Assembly: GCA_045576235.1 (NCBI GenBank)
Contig: JAZNGA010000007.1
Span: 1-64,000 of the forward strand
DNA from: SIG437 sp045576235
Lineage (GTDB): Bacteria > Bacillota > Clostridia > UBA1381 > UBA9506
Length of the DNA: 64,000 bases
Reading direction: 5' to 3'
This document shows positions 34,071 to 43,533 of this stretch, piece after piece (position 1 is the stretch's first letter; every line of letters begins with the position of its first letter). Made by a program: the position numbers and the translations under genes. Under the pieces are notes generated by a model, which saw only the letters and a list, made by a program, of their open reading frames with translations, had not been told where the DNA came from and ran no database searches.

Positions 34071-34811
34071 TCAGTAATTAAGCTTGTAGAGCATAAGTCC
34101 GTGGGGAGGTGCTGTGACACCAGCTCTTTTTCTGTCTCGTGATGCAATTATATCTGGAATTTCTTCAGGGGAGATAGCTCCCTTTCCAACCCAGACAAGC
34201 GTTCCTGCCATTATTCTGACCATGTTGTAGAGAAATCCGTTTCCTGTTACAGAAAAGCGGATAATTCCATCAGAATCTTCTGTCACAGAAGCATCATAAA
34301 TCGTTCTTTCAAATGTTTTTGCAGTTCCGCCCTGGGACATAAATGCAGAAAAGTCGTGAGTTCCGACATAGGCCTTGCACGCCTTCTGCATAGCCTTCAA
34401 ATCAAGTGGATATTTAAAATGCCATGCATATTTTTTTAAAAAAACATCTCCATAAGGCGTGTTGTCAATGGTGTAGAGGTATGTTTTTGATTTAACATCA
34501 AAACGGGCATTAAATTCAGGCGTCGTAATTTCTGCCCTTTTAACAGATATTCCGCCTGCACACAGAGCGTTAATGCCGACAACGAGCTTTTCGGGCGGAA
34601 TTTCGATATCCATAAAAAAGTTTGCAACATATTCTCTGGCGTGAACGCCGGCATCTGTTCTGCTGACACCGCATAGCAGAGCTTCCTGTTTTGTAATTAT
34701 CTTTATTGCATTTTCAAGCTCTCCACAAACTGTGCGGGCGTTTTTTTGTCTCTGCCAGCCTGAAAAAAAAGAGCCGTCATACATAAGTTCTAATTTGTAG
34801 TTAATAGCCAT
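34071..34811 (-). CDS. truA: tRNA pseudouridine synthase A
   Basis: Makes pseudouridine at positions 38-40 of tRNA anticodon arms. 246 residues, normal length. YDGSFFSGWQRQ at the start, catalytic D53 in SRTDAGVHA, FNARFDVKSKTYLY and the C-terminal GNGFLYNMVRIMAGTLVWVG motif. ATG 34811 has GGAGTG upstream; an in-frame start six codons earlier lacks a good site. It directly follows ecfT, the same ecfA1A2T-truA order that in many Firmicutes lies next to ribosomal protein genes. Confidence 0.96.
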   Translation of the reverse strand: MAINYKLELMYDGSFFSGWQRQKNARTVCGELENAIKIITKQEALLCGVSRTDAGVHAREYVANFFMDIEIPPEKLVVGINALCAGGISVKRAEITTPEFNARFDVKSKTYLYTIDNTPYGDVFLKKYAWHFKYPLDLKAMQKACKAYVGTHDFSAFMSQGGTAKTFERTIYDASVTEDSDGIIRFSVTGNGFLYNMVRIMAGTLVWVGKGAISPEEIPDIIASRDRKRAGVTAPPHGLMLYKLNY

Positions 34812-34813
34812 AA

Positions 34814-35620
34814 TCACACTCCAAAGCAAGCAAAAGCAATCATTATTCCTAAAAAGAGAACAATAATGATGGCGGCGAAGAGGTCAGCTTTTTTGTAATG
34901 AATCCGCTTTAGGCGGGTTCTGTTTGCTCCGCTCTGGTAGCATCTTGATTCCATTGCAACAGCTAAGTCATCCGCCCTTCTGAATGCGCTTATGAAAAGC
35001 GGTATGAGCATTGGAATGAGCGCCTTTGCTTTTTTTATCAGAGATCCTGAATCAAAGCCGCCACCTCTTGCTTTTTGTGCTTTCATAATTTTTTCTGTTT
35101 CCTCTATCAAAGTTGGAATAAACCTGATAGCAATGCTCATCATCATAGCAAGCTCGTGAGCGGGAAAACCAATTTTGGAAAATGGCTTTAAAAGGCTTTC
35201 AATACCGTCTGTGAGCACTATCGGTGATGTTGTGTATGTCAAGGCGGAGCTTGCCAGAATTAAAAGCACCAGCCTTATTGCCATTTTTATCGCGAGATAA
35301 ACACCTTCATATTTAATATATGTTTTTATGCCAAAGACATATACCATTTCGCCCTGTGTTAAAAACATATTTAAAGCCGCTGTAAAGATAATGACAAACC
35401 ATATTGGCTTTAAGCTTTTAAAGTACATTTTTAAAGGCACTTTAGACATTGATATAACAACAAAAATGAAAACAGAACAAACAGCATAGGATACTAGCGA
35501 ACCTGACAAAAAGATTGCAACAATTATCGCGATTAAGCTGAGTAGCTTCGTTCTGGGGTCAAGCCTGTGAAGAGGAGAATTTATGGGAAAATATTGCCCT
35601 AAAGTAATATCACTGAGCAT
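34814..35620 (-). CDS. ecfT: Energy-coupling factor transporter transmembrane subunit EcfT
   Basis: Membrane scaffold of the shared ECF vitamin-transport module. 268 residues with five to six membrane segments, N-terminal YFPINSPLHRLDPRTKLL, and the two coupling-helix signature motifs KAQKARGGGF and AVAMESRCYQ. ATG 35620 is preferred because AAGGAGG lies seven bases upstream; the 22-codon extension is inside ecfA2. It overlaps the end of ecfA2 by 11 bases. No substrate-binding S component is nearby. Confidence 0.95.
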   Translation of the reverse strand: MLSDITLGQYFPINSPLHRLDPRTKLLSLIAIIVAIFLSGSLVSYAVCSVFIFVVISMSKVPLKMYFKSLKPIWFVIIFTAALNMFLTQGEMVYVFGIKTYIKYEGVYLAIKMAIRLVLLILASSALTYTTSPIVLTDGIESLLKPFSKIGFPAHELAMMMSIAIRFIPTLIEETEKIMKAQKARGGGFDSGSLIKKAKALIPMLIPLFISAFRRADDLAVAMESRCYQSGANRTRLKRIHYKKADLFAAIIIVLFLGIMIAFACFGV

Positions 35621-36491
35621 CTTTTTTTCCTCCTTCTTCATTTTTTTTGCCGATGAGCAGAGATAGCGTGGCGCGCGCTTTTTCAACTGTATAAATGTCG
35701 GGATTGATATCTACGCCTCTTTCACGCAAAGCAGAAATCAGCTTGCTTATTTGCGGAACATCAAGCCCGATTTCTGTTAGCTCCTCAGAGCGCTTGAAGA
35801 TTTCACTCGGCTTTCCGTCCATATAAACAGAGCCTTTATTCATCACGATAATGCGTTCCGCAATTTTTGCGACATCCTCCATTGAGTGCGAAACAAAAAT
35901 GACAGTCATTTTTCTTGCTAAATGAAGAGCTTTGATTTGCGTCAGAATTTCTTCCCTTCCGGCAGGGTCAAGTCCTGCTGTCGGCTCATCTAAAATCAGC
36001 ACATCAGGCTGCATTGCAAGCACACCTGCAATGGCAACGCGCCTTTTCTGTCCTCCTGATAAGCTGAAGGGAGAAAGGTCAGAAAAGGAGTCATCAAGTC
36101 CAACATAACACATAGCCTGGGAGACGCGGCTTTTCACCTCTTCATCCGAAAGGCCAAGGTTTGTGGGACCAAAGGAGATGTCCTTATAGACAGTTTCTTC
36201 AAAAAGCTGATGCTCAGGATATTGAAAAACAAGCCCGACTTTGCGTCTGACTGAAAGCTTGTCTGCAGCTTTTAAATTTATATCCTCATCATCTAAAAAA
36301 ACTGTTCCGCTTGTCGGCTCAATGAGGCCGTTCAGATGTTGAATCAGCGTGGATTTACCAGAGCCTGTGTGCCCAATAAGGCCAATAAATTCCCCATCAG
36401 AAATTTTAAGGTTAATATCTTTTAAGGCATGTTTTTCAAAGGGGCTGCCCTGCATATATATATAATTTAAGTTTTCAAGTCTAATTCCCAT
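35610..36491 (-). CDS. ecfA2: Energy-coupling factor transporter ATPase EcfA2
   Basis: ABC ATPase, one half of the ECF nucleotide-binding pair. 293 residues. Walker A GHTGSGKST, Q-loop FQYPEHQLFEETV, ABC signature LSGGQKRR, Walker B VLILDEPTAG, switch histidine in VSHSMEDV. The GSPFEKHALKD N-terminus and QLFEETV fit the A2 type. It starts 14 bases after ecfA1 ends. Confidence 0.95.
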   Translation of the reverse strand: MGIRLENLNYIYMQGSPFEKHALKDINLKISDGEFIGLIGHTGSGKSTLIQHLNGLIEPTSGTVFLDDEDINLKAADKLSVRRKVGLVFQYPEHQLFEETVYKDISFGPTNLGLSDEEVKSRVSQAMCYVGLDDSFSDLSPFSLSGGQKRRVAIAGVLAMQPDVLILDEPTAGLDPAGREEILTQIKALHLARKMTVIFVSHSMEDVAKIAERIIVMNKGSVYMDGKPSEIFKRSEELTEIGLDVPQISKLISALRERGVDINPDIYTVEKARATLSLLIGKKNEEGGKKDAQ

Positions 36492-36505
36492 GAGATTTCA
36501 GCCTT

Positions 36506-37348
36506 TCATTTGTCACTTTGCAAAAATTTCATCAGCTCATCAGTGCATTCTTCCACAGTTAAAACATCATTTCTGACAGGTATTCCCGATTTGTTTAAAA
36601 GATAGGCAAGCTCTGTGACCTGAGGGACATCAAGTCCTAGGCTTTTAAGCTTTTTAACCTGTGAAAAGACATTTGGGGGGGCGTCTTCCATAACAATTCT
36701 GCCATCGTCCATGACGATAACTCGGTCTGCTTTAACGGCTTCATCCATATAGTGGGTGATAAGCACCATAGTTATTCCTTCTTCTTTTCGGAGCCTTTCA
36801 ATAGTTGTTATGACCTCTTTCCTTCCTTTAGGGTCAAGCATTGCAGTGGGTTCGTCAAAAACAATGCATTCAGGTCGCATAGCTATAGCGCCCGCGATAG
36901 CTATGCGCTGTTTTTGTCCGCCTGACAAAAGATGAGGCGCATGGTGGCGATATTCATACATATCAACAGACTTTAAAGCATCGTCAACACGCCTTCTTAT
37001 TTCCTCTGATGGAACGCCCAGATTTTCAGGGGCAAAAGCGACATCCTCTTCAACAACGGTTGCAACTATCTGGTTATCGGGATTCTGGAACACCATGCCA
37101 ACCGTCTGACGCACATTCCAATATTCCTCTTTTGATTTTGTGTCTTTTCCGTTCACATAGACATTTCCGCCTACGGGAAGAAGCAGTCCGTTAAAATGCT
37201 TGGCGAGGGTAGATTTTCCACAGCCATTATGACCGAGAACAGCAACAAATTCACCTTTTTTTATCTCTATGTCAATTCCGTTTAAGACAAACTTAATCTT
37301 TCCATCTTCTGCATCATAGGAATATGTTACATTTTCTGCTTTAATCAT
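36506..37348 (-). CDS. ecfA1: Energy-coupling factor transporter ATPase EcfA1
   Basis: ABC ATPase, second half of the ECF pair. 280 residues. Walker A GHNGCGKST, Q-loop FQNPDNQIVATVVEEDVAF (diagnostic of EcfA1), signature LSGGQKQR, Walker B ECIVFDEPTAM and switch histidine in ITHYMDEA. Its ATG overlaps the proA stop by four bases (ATGA), so it is translationally coupled to proBA. Confidence 0.95.
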   Translation of the reverse strand: MIKAENVTYSYDAEDGKIKFVLNGIDIEIKKGEFVAVLGHNGCGKSTLAKHFNGLLLPVGGNVYVNGKDTKSKEEYWNVRQTVGMVFQNPDNQIVATVVEEDVAFAPENLGVPSEEIRRRVDDALKSVDMYEYRHHAPHLLSGGQKQRIAIAGAIAMRPECIVFDEPTAMLDPKGRKEVITTIERLRKEEGITMVLITHYMDEAVKADRVIVMDDGRIVMEDAPPNVFSQVKKLKSLGLDVPQVTELAYLLNKSGIPVRNDVLTVEECTDELMKFLQSDK

Positions 37349-38583
37349 CTTATCTGTCCGTTTCCGTATATAATATATTTTGTGGTTGTAAGCTCATTAA
37401 GGCCCATCGGACCTCTTGCGTGAAGCTTTTGAGTGCTTATGCCGATTTCAGCACCGAATCCGAACTCAAAGCCATCAGTAAACCGCGTTGATGCATTAAC
37501 ATAAACGGCAGCAGCATCAATTTCATCCAAAAATCTGTTTGCTTTTGAGTAGTCGCTCGTCACAATAGCTTCAGAATGTCCCGTCCCGTGATTGTTAATG
37601 TGGGAAATGGCCTCGTCGATGCCTGAAACAACCTTGACAGCCAAAATCAAATCGTTATATTCTGTGTAAAAATCGTCTTCTGTAGCAGGGGTAATACCTT
37701 TTAATATTTTCTGTGTTTTTTCGCAGCCCCTTATCTCAACAGAGTATGGAGATAAGGCGTCAGCTATAGCGGGAAGAAAGACTTTAGCAATTTCTTCATC
37801 AACTAAGAGAGTTTCCGCCGCGTTGCAAACAGACGGGCGAGAAGTTTTTGCATTCACCGCAATTTCTGTTGCCATTTTAAAATCAGCAGATTTCTCTACA
37901 TAAATGTGGCAGTTTCCCGTTCCTGTTTCGATGACAGGTACCGTTGCCGTGTTTACAACTGTTTTAATGAGACCTGCTCCGCCGCGCGGGATTAAAACAT
38001 CAATATAATCATTAAGCTTCATCATTTCTGTTGCAACGCTTCTGTCTGTGTTTCTTATAAGCTGAACAGCGCCTTCAGGATAGCCTGCTGAAATTAAAGC
38101 CTCAGAAATTATATCGCAAATCACGCTGTTTGAATTAAGAGCCTCGCTGCCGCCCCTGAGAATGCACGCGTTTTGCGTTTTAATGCAGAGTGCTGCAGCA
38201 TCAACCGTAACATTTGGGCGAGCCTCATAAATAATCCCTATGACGCCGAGGGGGACACGCTTTTTACCAATTTTAAGACCGTTGGGACGAGTTGTCATAG
38301 AAGACACCTCACCGACGGGAGAGGAAAGCATTTCAACCTTTCTGACGCCATCTGCCATGTCGGAGATTCGTTCCCTGGTTAGCCTGAGTCTGTCAACCAT
38401 AGTCTTTTTTCCGCCATTTTCTATGAAAGCAGAAATGTCCTTTTCGTTTTCAGACAAGATTCTGTCTGTGTTATTAACAAGAGCATCAGCTATGGCAAGC
38501 AGTGCCGCGCTTGTTTTTTGCGCGCTTATGTTCATCATTTCTCTGCTTGCAGCTTTTGCAGTCTTTCCCATTTGCTTTAACAT
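37345..38583 (-). CDS. proA: Gamma-glutamyl phosphate reductase
   Basis: Second step of proline synthesis: reduces gamma-glutamyl phosphate to the semialdehyde using NADPH. 412 residues, full length. Aldehyde-dehydrogenase-like fold with IGIIYEARPNVTVDAAALC, cofactor motif RGGSEALNSN, catalytic cysteine in SVCNAAETLL near residue 250 and FGAEIGISTQKLHARGPMGL at the end. It starts four bases after proB. Confidence 0.97.
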   Translation of the reverse strand: MLKQMGKTAKAASREMMNISAQKTSAALLAIADALVNNTDRILSENEKDISAFIENGGKKTMVDRLRLTRERISDMADGVRKVEMLSSPVGEVSSMTTRPNGLKIGKKRVPLGVIGIIYEARPNVTVDAAALCIKTQNACILRGGSEALNSNSVICDIISEALISAGYPEGAVQLIRNTDRSVATEMMKLNDYIDVLIPRGGAGLIKTVVNTATVPVIETGTGNCHIYVEKSADFKMATEIAVNAKTSRPSVCNAAETLLVDEEIAKVFLPAIADALSPYSVEIRGCEKTQKILKGITPATEDDFYTEYNDLILAVKVVSGIDEAISHINNHGTGHSEAIVTSDYSKANRFLDEIDAAAVYVNASTRFTDGFEFGFGAEIGISTQKLHARGPMGLNELTTTKYIIYGNGQIR

Positions 38584-38587
38584 ATAA

Positions 38588-39382
38588 TCAGTCCTTTTTT
38601 TGCGCTTTAAATAATGTGCCGACTTTTTTTCCGTCTAAAATATCATAAATAATATCGGGGTCTTCGCCGCTTGCAATAACCATGTTGATTCCAGCGGCGG
38701 TTGCGGTTTTTGCTGCGGTGATTTTTGTCACCATGCCGCCCGTTCCTCTGCTTGTTCCGCTTCCGCCCGCAACAGAGAGGAGATCATCTGTGATTTCGTC
38801 AATTTCTTCGATGAACTTAGCATCTTTATTTTTATGGGGGTCTTTATCATAAAGACCATCAATGTCTGAAAGAAGAATTAAAAGGTCTGCTCCTGTGAGG
38901 GTGGCAACAATGGATGAAAGCGTGTCGTTGTCACCAAATTCAAGTTCGTCGGAGCTTACGGTGTCGTTTTCATTTATAATCGGAATCACTCCCCATCTTA
39001 AAAGAGTGTCGAGAGTGTTGATTGCATTTTTTCTTCTTATTTCAAGCTCCACAATGTCCCTTGTGAGCAAAACCTGAGCGGCGGTGCAACCATATTCAGA
39101 AAAAAACTTACTGTATATTCCAATGAGCTCGCCCTGACCTACAGCGCTCATAGCCTGACGCTCTTTAATGCAGGTGGGGCGCTGTTTCATTCCGAGTTTA
39201 CCCATTCCCACACCGACAGCACCGCTTGAAACCAAAATGACATCCTTTCCGCTGTGACGGAGGTCGCTTATCGTTCGTGCCAGTTTTTCAACGCGACGAA
39301 GATTGATGAAGCCTGTGTCATATGTCAGAGTTGAAGTGCCTACTTTTATTACTATTTTTTTTGATTCGCTTAAATTATGCAT
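38588..39382 (-). CDS. proB: Glutamate 5-kinase, short form without PUA domain
   Basis: First step of proline synthesis: phosphorylates glutamate. 264 residues: only the amino-acid-kinase domain, starting KIVIKVGTSTLT, with VSSGAVGVGMGKLG, NENDTVS, FGDNDTLSSIVATL and GTGGMVTKI. The C-terminal PUA domain of the roughly 365-residue Bacillus and E. coli enzymes is absent, as in many clostridia. AGAGGA lies before the ATG. No proC gene is next to it. Confidence 0.96.
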   Translation of the reverse strand: MHNLSESKKIVIKVGTSTLTYDTGFINLRRVEKLARTISDLRHSGKDVILVSSGAVGVGMGKLGMKQRPTCIKERQAMSAVGQGELIGIYSKFFSEYGCTAAQVLLTRDIVELEIRRKNAINTLDTLLRWGVIPIINENDTVSSDELEFGDNDTLSSIVATLTGADLLILLSDIDGLYDKDPHKNKDAKFIEEIDEITDDLLSVAGGSGTSRGTGGMVTKITAAKTATAAGINMVIASGEDPDIIYDILDGKKVGTLFKAQKKD

Positions 39383-39425
39383 TATTAAATCCTCTTATTC
39401 GCATGTTTTGTTAATTATCGTCATT

Positions 39426-39953
39426 TTATTCTGCAAGCATATAAACCTTTTTTATTGTCGGAGAAGTTTCTATGACTTCTGTCTTAATGAGCATTGTGTC
39501 TCCGACCGCAAAATGAATGTTTTCAGCAGAGAAGAAACCCTTTTCAGACTGTGAGCCTGCAACTTTGACAGTGAGGGTCAAGGAATATTTTTCGGGAACC
39601 TCTGCAAAAATCATTGTTCCGTCAGTTCCTGTAAGCGATTCTTTGAATGGTTTTGAAGCAATCTTTGTTATCTCGCCAATAAACTTGTCGGTTTCAGCTG
39701 AATATATGAAATCGCCTACAGAAATTGCGTCTTTTGTAACATCTCTTACATTGGAAAGCTCAAATTCAACAAAGGCCTCTCCTAAGGCACCGCTATGACT
39801 TAAAAGAGCAGAGTCTGACGGCGCAATTTTTCCCTGCTCAATGTTTTTGTAAACAACAATTCCACCAATTATGGAAATAACAACAAGCAAAATGACTGCT
39901 ATGTCTATGATGCTGACTTTTCCAAAGAGCTTACCTTTTTCATCGATTATCAT
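39426..39953 (-). CDS. DUF4330-family membrane protein (copy 2)
   Basis: 175 residues. Starts MIIDEKGKLFGKVSIIDIAVILLVV, the DUF4330 signature, with one membrane segment and a beta-rich extracytoplasmic domain. It is a diverged tandem copy of the upstream product at 39950-40471 and overlaps it by four bases. Function unknown. The place between polysaccharide-type genes and proBA suggests an envelope role. Confidence 0.82.
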   Translation of the reverse strand: MIIDEKGKLFGKVSIIDIAVILLVVISIIGGIVVYKNIEQGKIAPSDSALLSHSGALGEAFVEFELSNVRDVTKDAISVGDFIYSAETDKFIGEITKIASKPFKESLTGTDGTMIFAEVPEKYSLTLTVKVAGSQSEKGFFSAENIHFAVGDTMLIKTEVIETSPTIKKVYMLAE

Positions 39954-40471
39954 CTCGCAAATCCTCCCATTTTTTCCTTATCGTATTCTATTGAGGTGAT
40001 GTAGCCATTTAAAACTGTGTTTTCTGTGCGCAAATCATAGCTTTTACCAATTTTAATTTCGTCACCACCGATAAGCATATCCGGGTAGCTCACATCAGCT
40101 GTTGCTTTAACGGTGATATATCCGTCAAACTTGTTTTCTGCTTCCGTCACTTCGTATGACAGCTTATTTAAATTTGCGGTAATATATTTCGCAGGCTTAA
40201 TCTCGCATGAGACGACCTCTCCGCCAATTTCTTTTGTGTTTTTCTTAAAAACCGCATCGCCCTCTTTAATGCTTTCAAAGAACTCGGCATCCTTTTTTGT
40301 GACCTCCACAGTGTAGAGCACATCAATAGTGTTTGTGCCGACTTTGCTTCCAAGAAGCCCTGAAAAAAACTTCGTTGCCCCAAGCGCGATGAAGAGAAGG
40401 ATAATAAGCATTATTAAAATGTCAAGAATGTTTATTTTACCGAAAAGCTTACCGTTTTTGTCAATAATCAT
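39950..40471 (-). CDS. DUF4330-family membrane protein (copy 1)
   Basis: 173 residues. Same plan as the following gene: MIIDKNGKLFGKINILDILIMLIIL, one membrane segment, then a beta-strand domain. The two copies agree closely in the first 20 residues and are weakly similar beyond. GGAGATAACC lies before the ATG. It begins 44 bases after the glycosyltransferase gene ends. Confidence 0.82.
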   Translation of the reverse strand: MIIDKNGKLFGKINILDILIMLIILLFIALGATKFFSGLLGSKVGTNTIDVLYTVEVTKKDAEFFESIKEGDAVFKKNTKEIGGEVVSCEIKPAKYITANLNKLSYEVTEAENKFDGYITVKATADVSYPDMLIGGDEIKIGKSYDLRTENTVLNGYITSIEYDKEKMGGFAR

Positions 40472-40515
40472 GGTTATCTCCTTATTTTATATTTAAATGT
40501 AATTTGTGAACATAT

Positions 40516-41625
40516 TTATTTTTTCGTCTGATAGAGCTCCTGATAAAGTTTTTCTAAATTAGCTACCATTTTTTGCGCTGTAAATTTATTTTCATATTCT
40601 GTTTTAGCTCCAGCAGCACAATTCTCATAGAGTTTTTTGTTATCAATTAGGCTCATCATTGCCTCAGAAAGCGAGGTGCTGTCATTCGGGGGGACCAAGA
40701 TGCCCGTTTTTCCTGTTTCAACGAGCTGGCTGTTTCCACCGACATCTGTTGCAATCGTGGGCTTGGAAAGACTCATTGCCTCTAAAATGGAAAGGCTCAT
40801 TGCCTCAGACTCAGAAGAAAGGACATTAACATCAATAATGTTTAAAAGCTCTGTTGTGTCTTCTAAAAAGCCGGTGAAGATAATATTATCCTCTATGCCG
40901 TAGGCTTCCGTGCGTTTTTTCAGGTCTGCTTCTAAGCTTCCCTCTCCTGCGATAATAAATTTCGCCTTTTTCCCCGTTTTCAACAAGCTTCTGGCGGCTT
41001 TGATAAAATATTTATGGCCTTTAACAGGCTCAAGTCTTGCAAAGATGCCGAAGACTGTTTCATCCTCGTTGATTCCGACAGAGCTTCTTAAAGCGCTTTT
41101 TTCTTCGTCGGAAAGAGTGCATAAAGGTTCGACTCCATTATATATCGTTTTGATTTTTTCCGGTGGAATTTGTGATTGCTCAAGATTTTCTTTAACTGCG
41201 TCAGCAACGGCGACATAAACATCGGTCAGTCGAGAGTTTAAAAATCCGATTATCTTTGCTTTAATTCCTGATGAAAGACTTTCAAGACAATGCCGTGTGG
41301 AGACAATCTTGCCTGTCTTTGCTTGTCTTGCTGCAATTCGGGCAGAAAGACTTGCATGAGTGTGAATAATATCAGGCGAGAGATTAAGAAAGACCTTTTT
41401 TAAAAACTTCACGCAATTTTTGTCATATGATTTATCTGCCATAAACGGAGAAAATATGAGATTTACTTCTTCATATTTTTCAATGTGCGGCGCAAGCTGA
41501 CTTCCTTCGGGAATAATAACCGTGACAGAATATTTATTTCTGTCAAAATGTTTGAGATAGTTAAGCAGATATCTTCCTGCACCGCCGATATTTGTATCAG
41601 AAACAACCTGCACAATCTTTATCAT
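40516..41625 (-). CDS. Glycosyltransferase family 4
   Basis: 369 residues, GT-B fold, retaining. N-terminal VVSDTNIGGAGRYLLNYLKHF (donor loop and helix), THASLSARIAARQ, then in the C-terminal half FARLEPVKGHKYFIKAA and the nucleotide-sugar site SSESEAMSLSILEAMSLSKP with the GT4 EX7E pattern. It overlaps the O-antigen-ligase-like gene by four bases, so the sugar is likely added during assembly of a surface glycopolymer. Confidence 0.93.
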   Translation of the reverse strand: MIKIVQVVSDTNIGGAGRYLLNYLKHFDRNKYSVTVIIPEGSQLAPHIEKYEEVNLIFSPFMADKSYDKNCVKFLKKVFLNLSPDIIHTHASLSARIAARQAKTGKIVSTRHCLESLSSGIKAKIIGFLNSRLTDVYVAVADAVKENLEQSQIPPEKIKTIYNGVEPLCTLSDEEKSALRSSVGINEDETVFGIFARLEPVKGHKYFIKAARSLLKTGKKAKFIIAGEGSLEADLKKRTEAYGIEDNIIFTGFLEDTTELLNIIDVNVLSSESEAMSLSILEAMSLSKPTIATDVGGNSQLVETGKTGILVPPNDSTSLSEAMMSLIDNKKLYENCAAGAKTEYENKFTAQKMVANLEKLYQELYQTKK

Positions 41626-43532
41626 TTGTGCACCGCCTCCTTTTTAGTTGTGTATGATTTTGCTGTAGAGATGGCAAGCACCATCCAGAAAATGAGCAGT
41701 ATTTTATAATTATACCAGACATAATCGGTCATGCCCTGAAGCATAAGGCCGAGTATGCCGGAAAGAGAAGCCGTTGTTACCGCTCCGCGCAGGTTTTTTT
41801 TGTTTTCATATAAAAGTGTCTGCACTGAAGTTTTGACATATTTTAAAATCAGCGCAATAAAAACGAAAAAGCCTCCTATTCCAAGCTCAACTAAAAGTTG
41901 AAGAAAAAGGTTATGTGAATGAAGAGCATAGCCAACGCCTGATGCTGCATACTTCTGATAGACGAGTGAAAAAGCACCGGAGCCTGAGCCTATTCCGCTC
42001 AGCCAGAAATCGCTGATAACACGGAGCGCCGAGCGCCAGATTGAAACTCTGTATGCAGTTGAGCTGTCTGACATATCGCCAATGCTTGTTATTCTTCCGA
42101 CAATGGCAGAGTTGCTTGAAAGAACAACGGGGACAAACGGAAGAGCAACGACTATAATCAAAGCACAAAGAGCCCATCTTTTGTCTGTTGCAATCAAAAA
42201 AATCATAACTGCAAGCATTGCCCCAAGCCATGCGCCCCTTGACCAGGTGAATATCAGGCATAGCACACAGAGAGCCAAAACAATAAAATAAACAACCTTA
42301 TGAAGAACCTTTTCACTTCTTAGGAAGAATGCCATAGCAAGCGGAATCATAATGACGAGATATTCTCCCAAAACATTAGGATTATCAAATGTTGAATAAA
42401 CTCTGAGCTTAATATCTTCAAACATTTTTTCGTCAACCCAGGAAGATGTTGAAGAGACGCCAATAAAGTTCTGCAGAATCCCATATGCGCTGATAAGTCC
42501 TGCCATAAGCACAACTGCAGATGTTATAGCTTTATATGCTTTGTCGTTTCCTAATATGTTGCAGGCAACAAAATAGAAAAGAATAAACGAAAGATGAATC
42601 AGAAAAATTCCTGCGCTGGAGATAAAGGCAAAAGAATTGAGCACTCCCAAAAAATATGAAAGGGCAAAGAGTGCGGCAGGAATGTAGAGTGGAGAATACA
42701 TTGTTTTTATGTTCCTTTTCCTTATAAGCCTATAGCAAAATGATATGGCACATAAAACACTACCACCCGCAAGCACCAGAGTTGGCAATATTGGAGAAGC
42801 TGCAGCCACAATAAAAACGCCGAGCTCCGTAAATTTCAAAACAAGGAGCACAAAAAATATTCCGACTATTGAAACGGCAAAATCCACAGGTGCAAGCAAA
42901 ATGGCACAGACAGCAAGCACCGCGCCTATAATGGCAGAGGCGATGGAGCCTTTTATGTGAATTGCATCGTCAATTAAGAAAAGCTTGCTGTGTTCTCTTG
43001 CGGCGTTGTCATAAAAGAATTCGCCTGCCTTTTTTAATATGAAGCTGCCTTTAAACAGCGACTTCAAACTTCTGTTAATCAGAATAAAGACAATTCCCAA
43101 AATAATGGAAAGCAGAGAGAAAATCAGGACTTTAAATGTCAGAGAGCCTGCAAAAAGCCTGAGCAGGAGATAAACTCCGCCAAAGCTACATAAAGCCGCA
43201 CCATATATTCGGATGCTTACAAGATTCCAGTTGTCTGTAAAATATAAAATATCACTTTCTGCGCGCAACTCATCATATCTTCCGCTCATTTTTTCAGAGA
43301 GAAAACAGAAAAATTTAATAGGAAGCATAAGAATTTTTGCAAACACACTTTCTCTCACAATTACTTCTTCGTTTTCTTGTTTTTTGAAAAATCTTCCGAT
43401 TATGCTTCCTGCCACTGTCTGCTGAACAAATGAGCATACCGAAAAGAACACTTTTCCCAAGATGCTGTGAGGGAAAATGTCGGCAGTTTTTTTTATATAT
43501 TTTGCAAAAAAACTGTAAATTGCACTATGCAT
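41622..43532 (-). CDS. O-antigen-ligase/WaaL-family polymerase-type membrane protein
   Basis: 636 residues with ten to twelve membrane segments and a large loop. Family motifs: FTWSRGAWLGAML in the O-antigen-ligase core and GSGAFSLVYQKYA with HSHNLFLQLLVELGIGGFF in the long loop region. In monoderm bacteria without lipopolysaccharide, members of this family polymerise or ligate exopolysaccharide, teichoic-type polymers or protein glycans. The N-terminal 200 residues are an extension not typical of WaaL. It follows murJ with one base between the genes. Confidence 0.88.
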   Translation of the reverse strand: MHSAIYSFFAKYIKKTADIFPHSILGKVFFSVCSFVQQTVAGSIIGRFFKKQENEEVIVRESVFAKILMLPIKFFCFLSEKMSGRYDELRAESDILYFTDNWNLVSIRIYGAALCSFGGVYLLLRLFAGSLTFKVLIFSLLSIILGIVFILINRSLKSLFKGSFILKKAGEFFYDNAAREHSKLFLIDDAIHIKGSIASAIIGAVLAVCAILLAPVDFAVSIVGIFFVLLVLKFTELGVFIVAAASPILPTLVLAGGSVLCAISFCYRLIRKRNIKTMYSPLYIPAALFALSYFLGVLNSFAFISSAGIFLIHLSFILFYFVACNILGNDKAYKAITSAVVLMAGLISAYGILQNFIGVSSTSSWVDEKMFEDIKLRVYSTFDNPNVLGEYLVIMIPLAMAFFLRSEKVLHKVVYFIVLALCVLCLIFTWSRGAWLGAMLAVMIFLIATDKRWALCALIIVVALPFVPVVLSSNSAIVGRITSIGDMSDSSTAYRVSIWRSALRVISDFWLSGIGSGSGAFSLVYQKYAASGVGYALHSHNLFLQLLVELGIGGFFVFIALILKYVKTSVQTLLYENKKNLRGAVTTASLSGILGLMLQGMTDYVWYNYKILLIFWMVLAISTAKSYTTKKEAVHK

Positions 43533-43533
43533 A

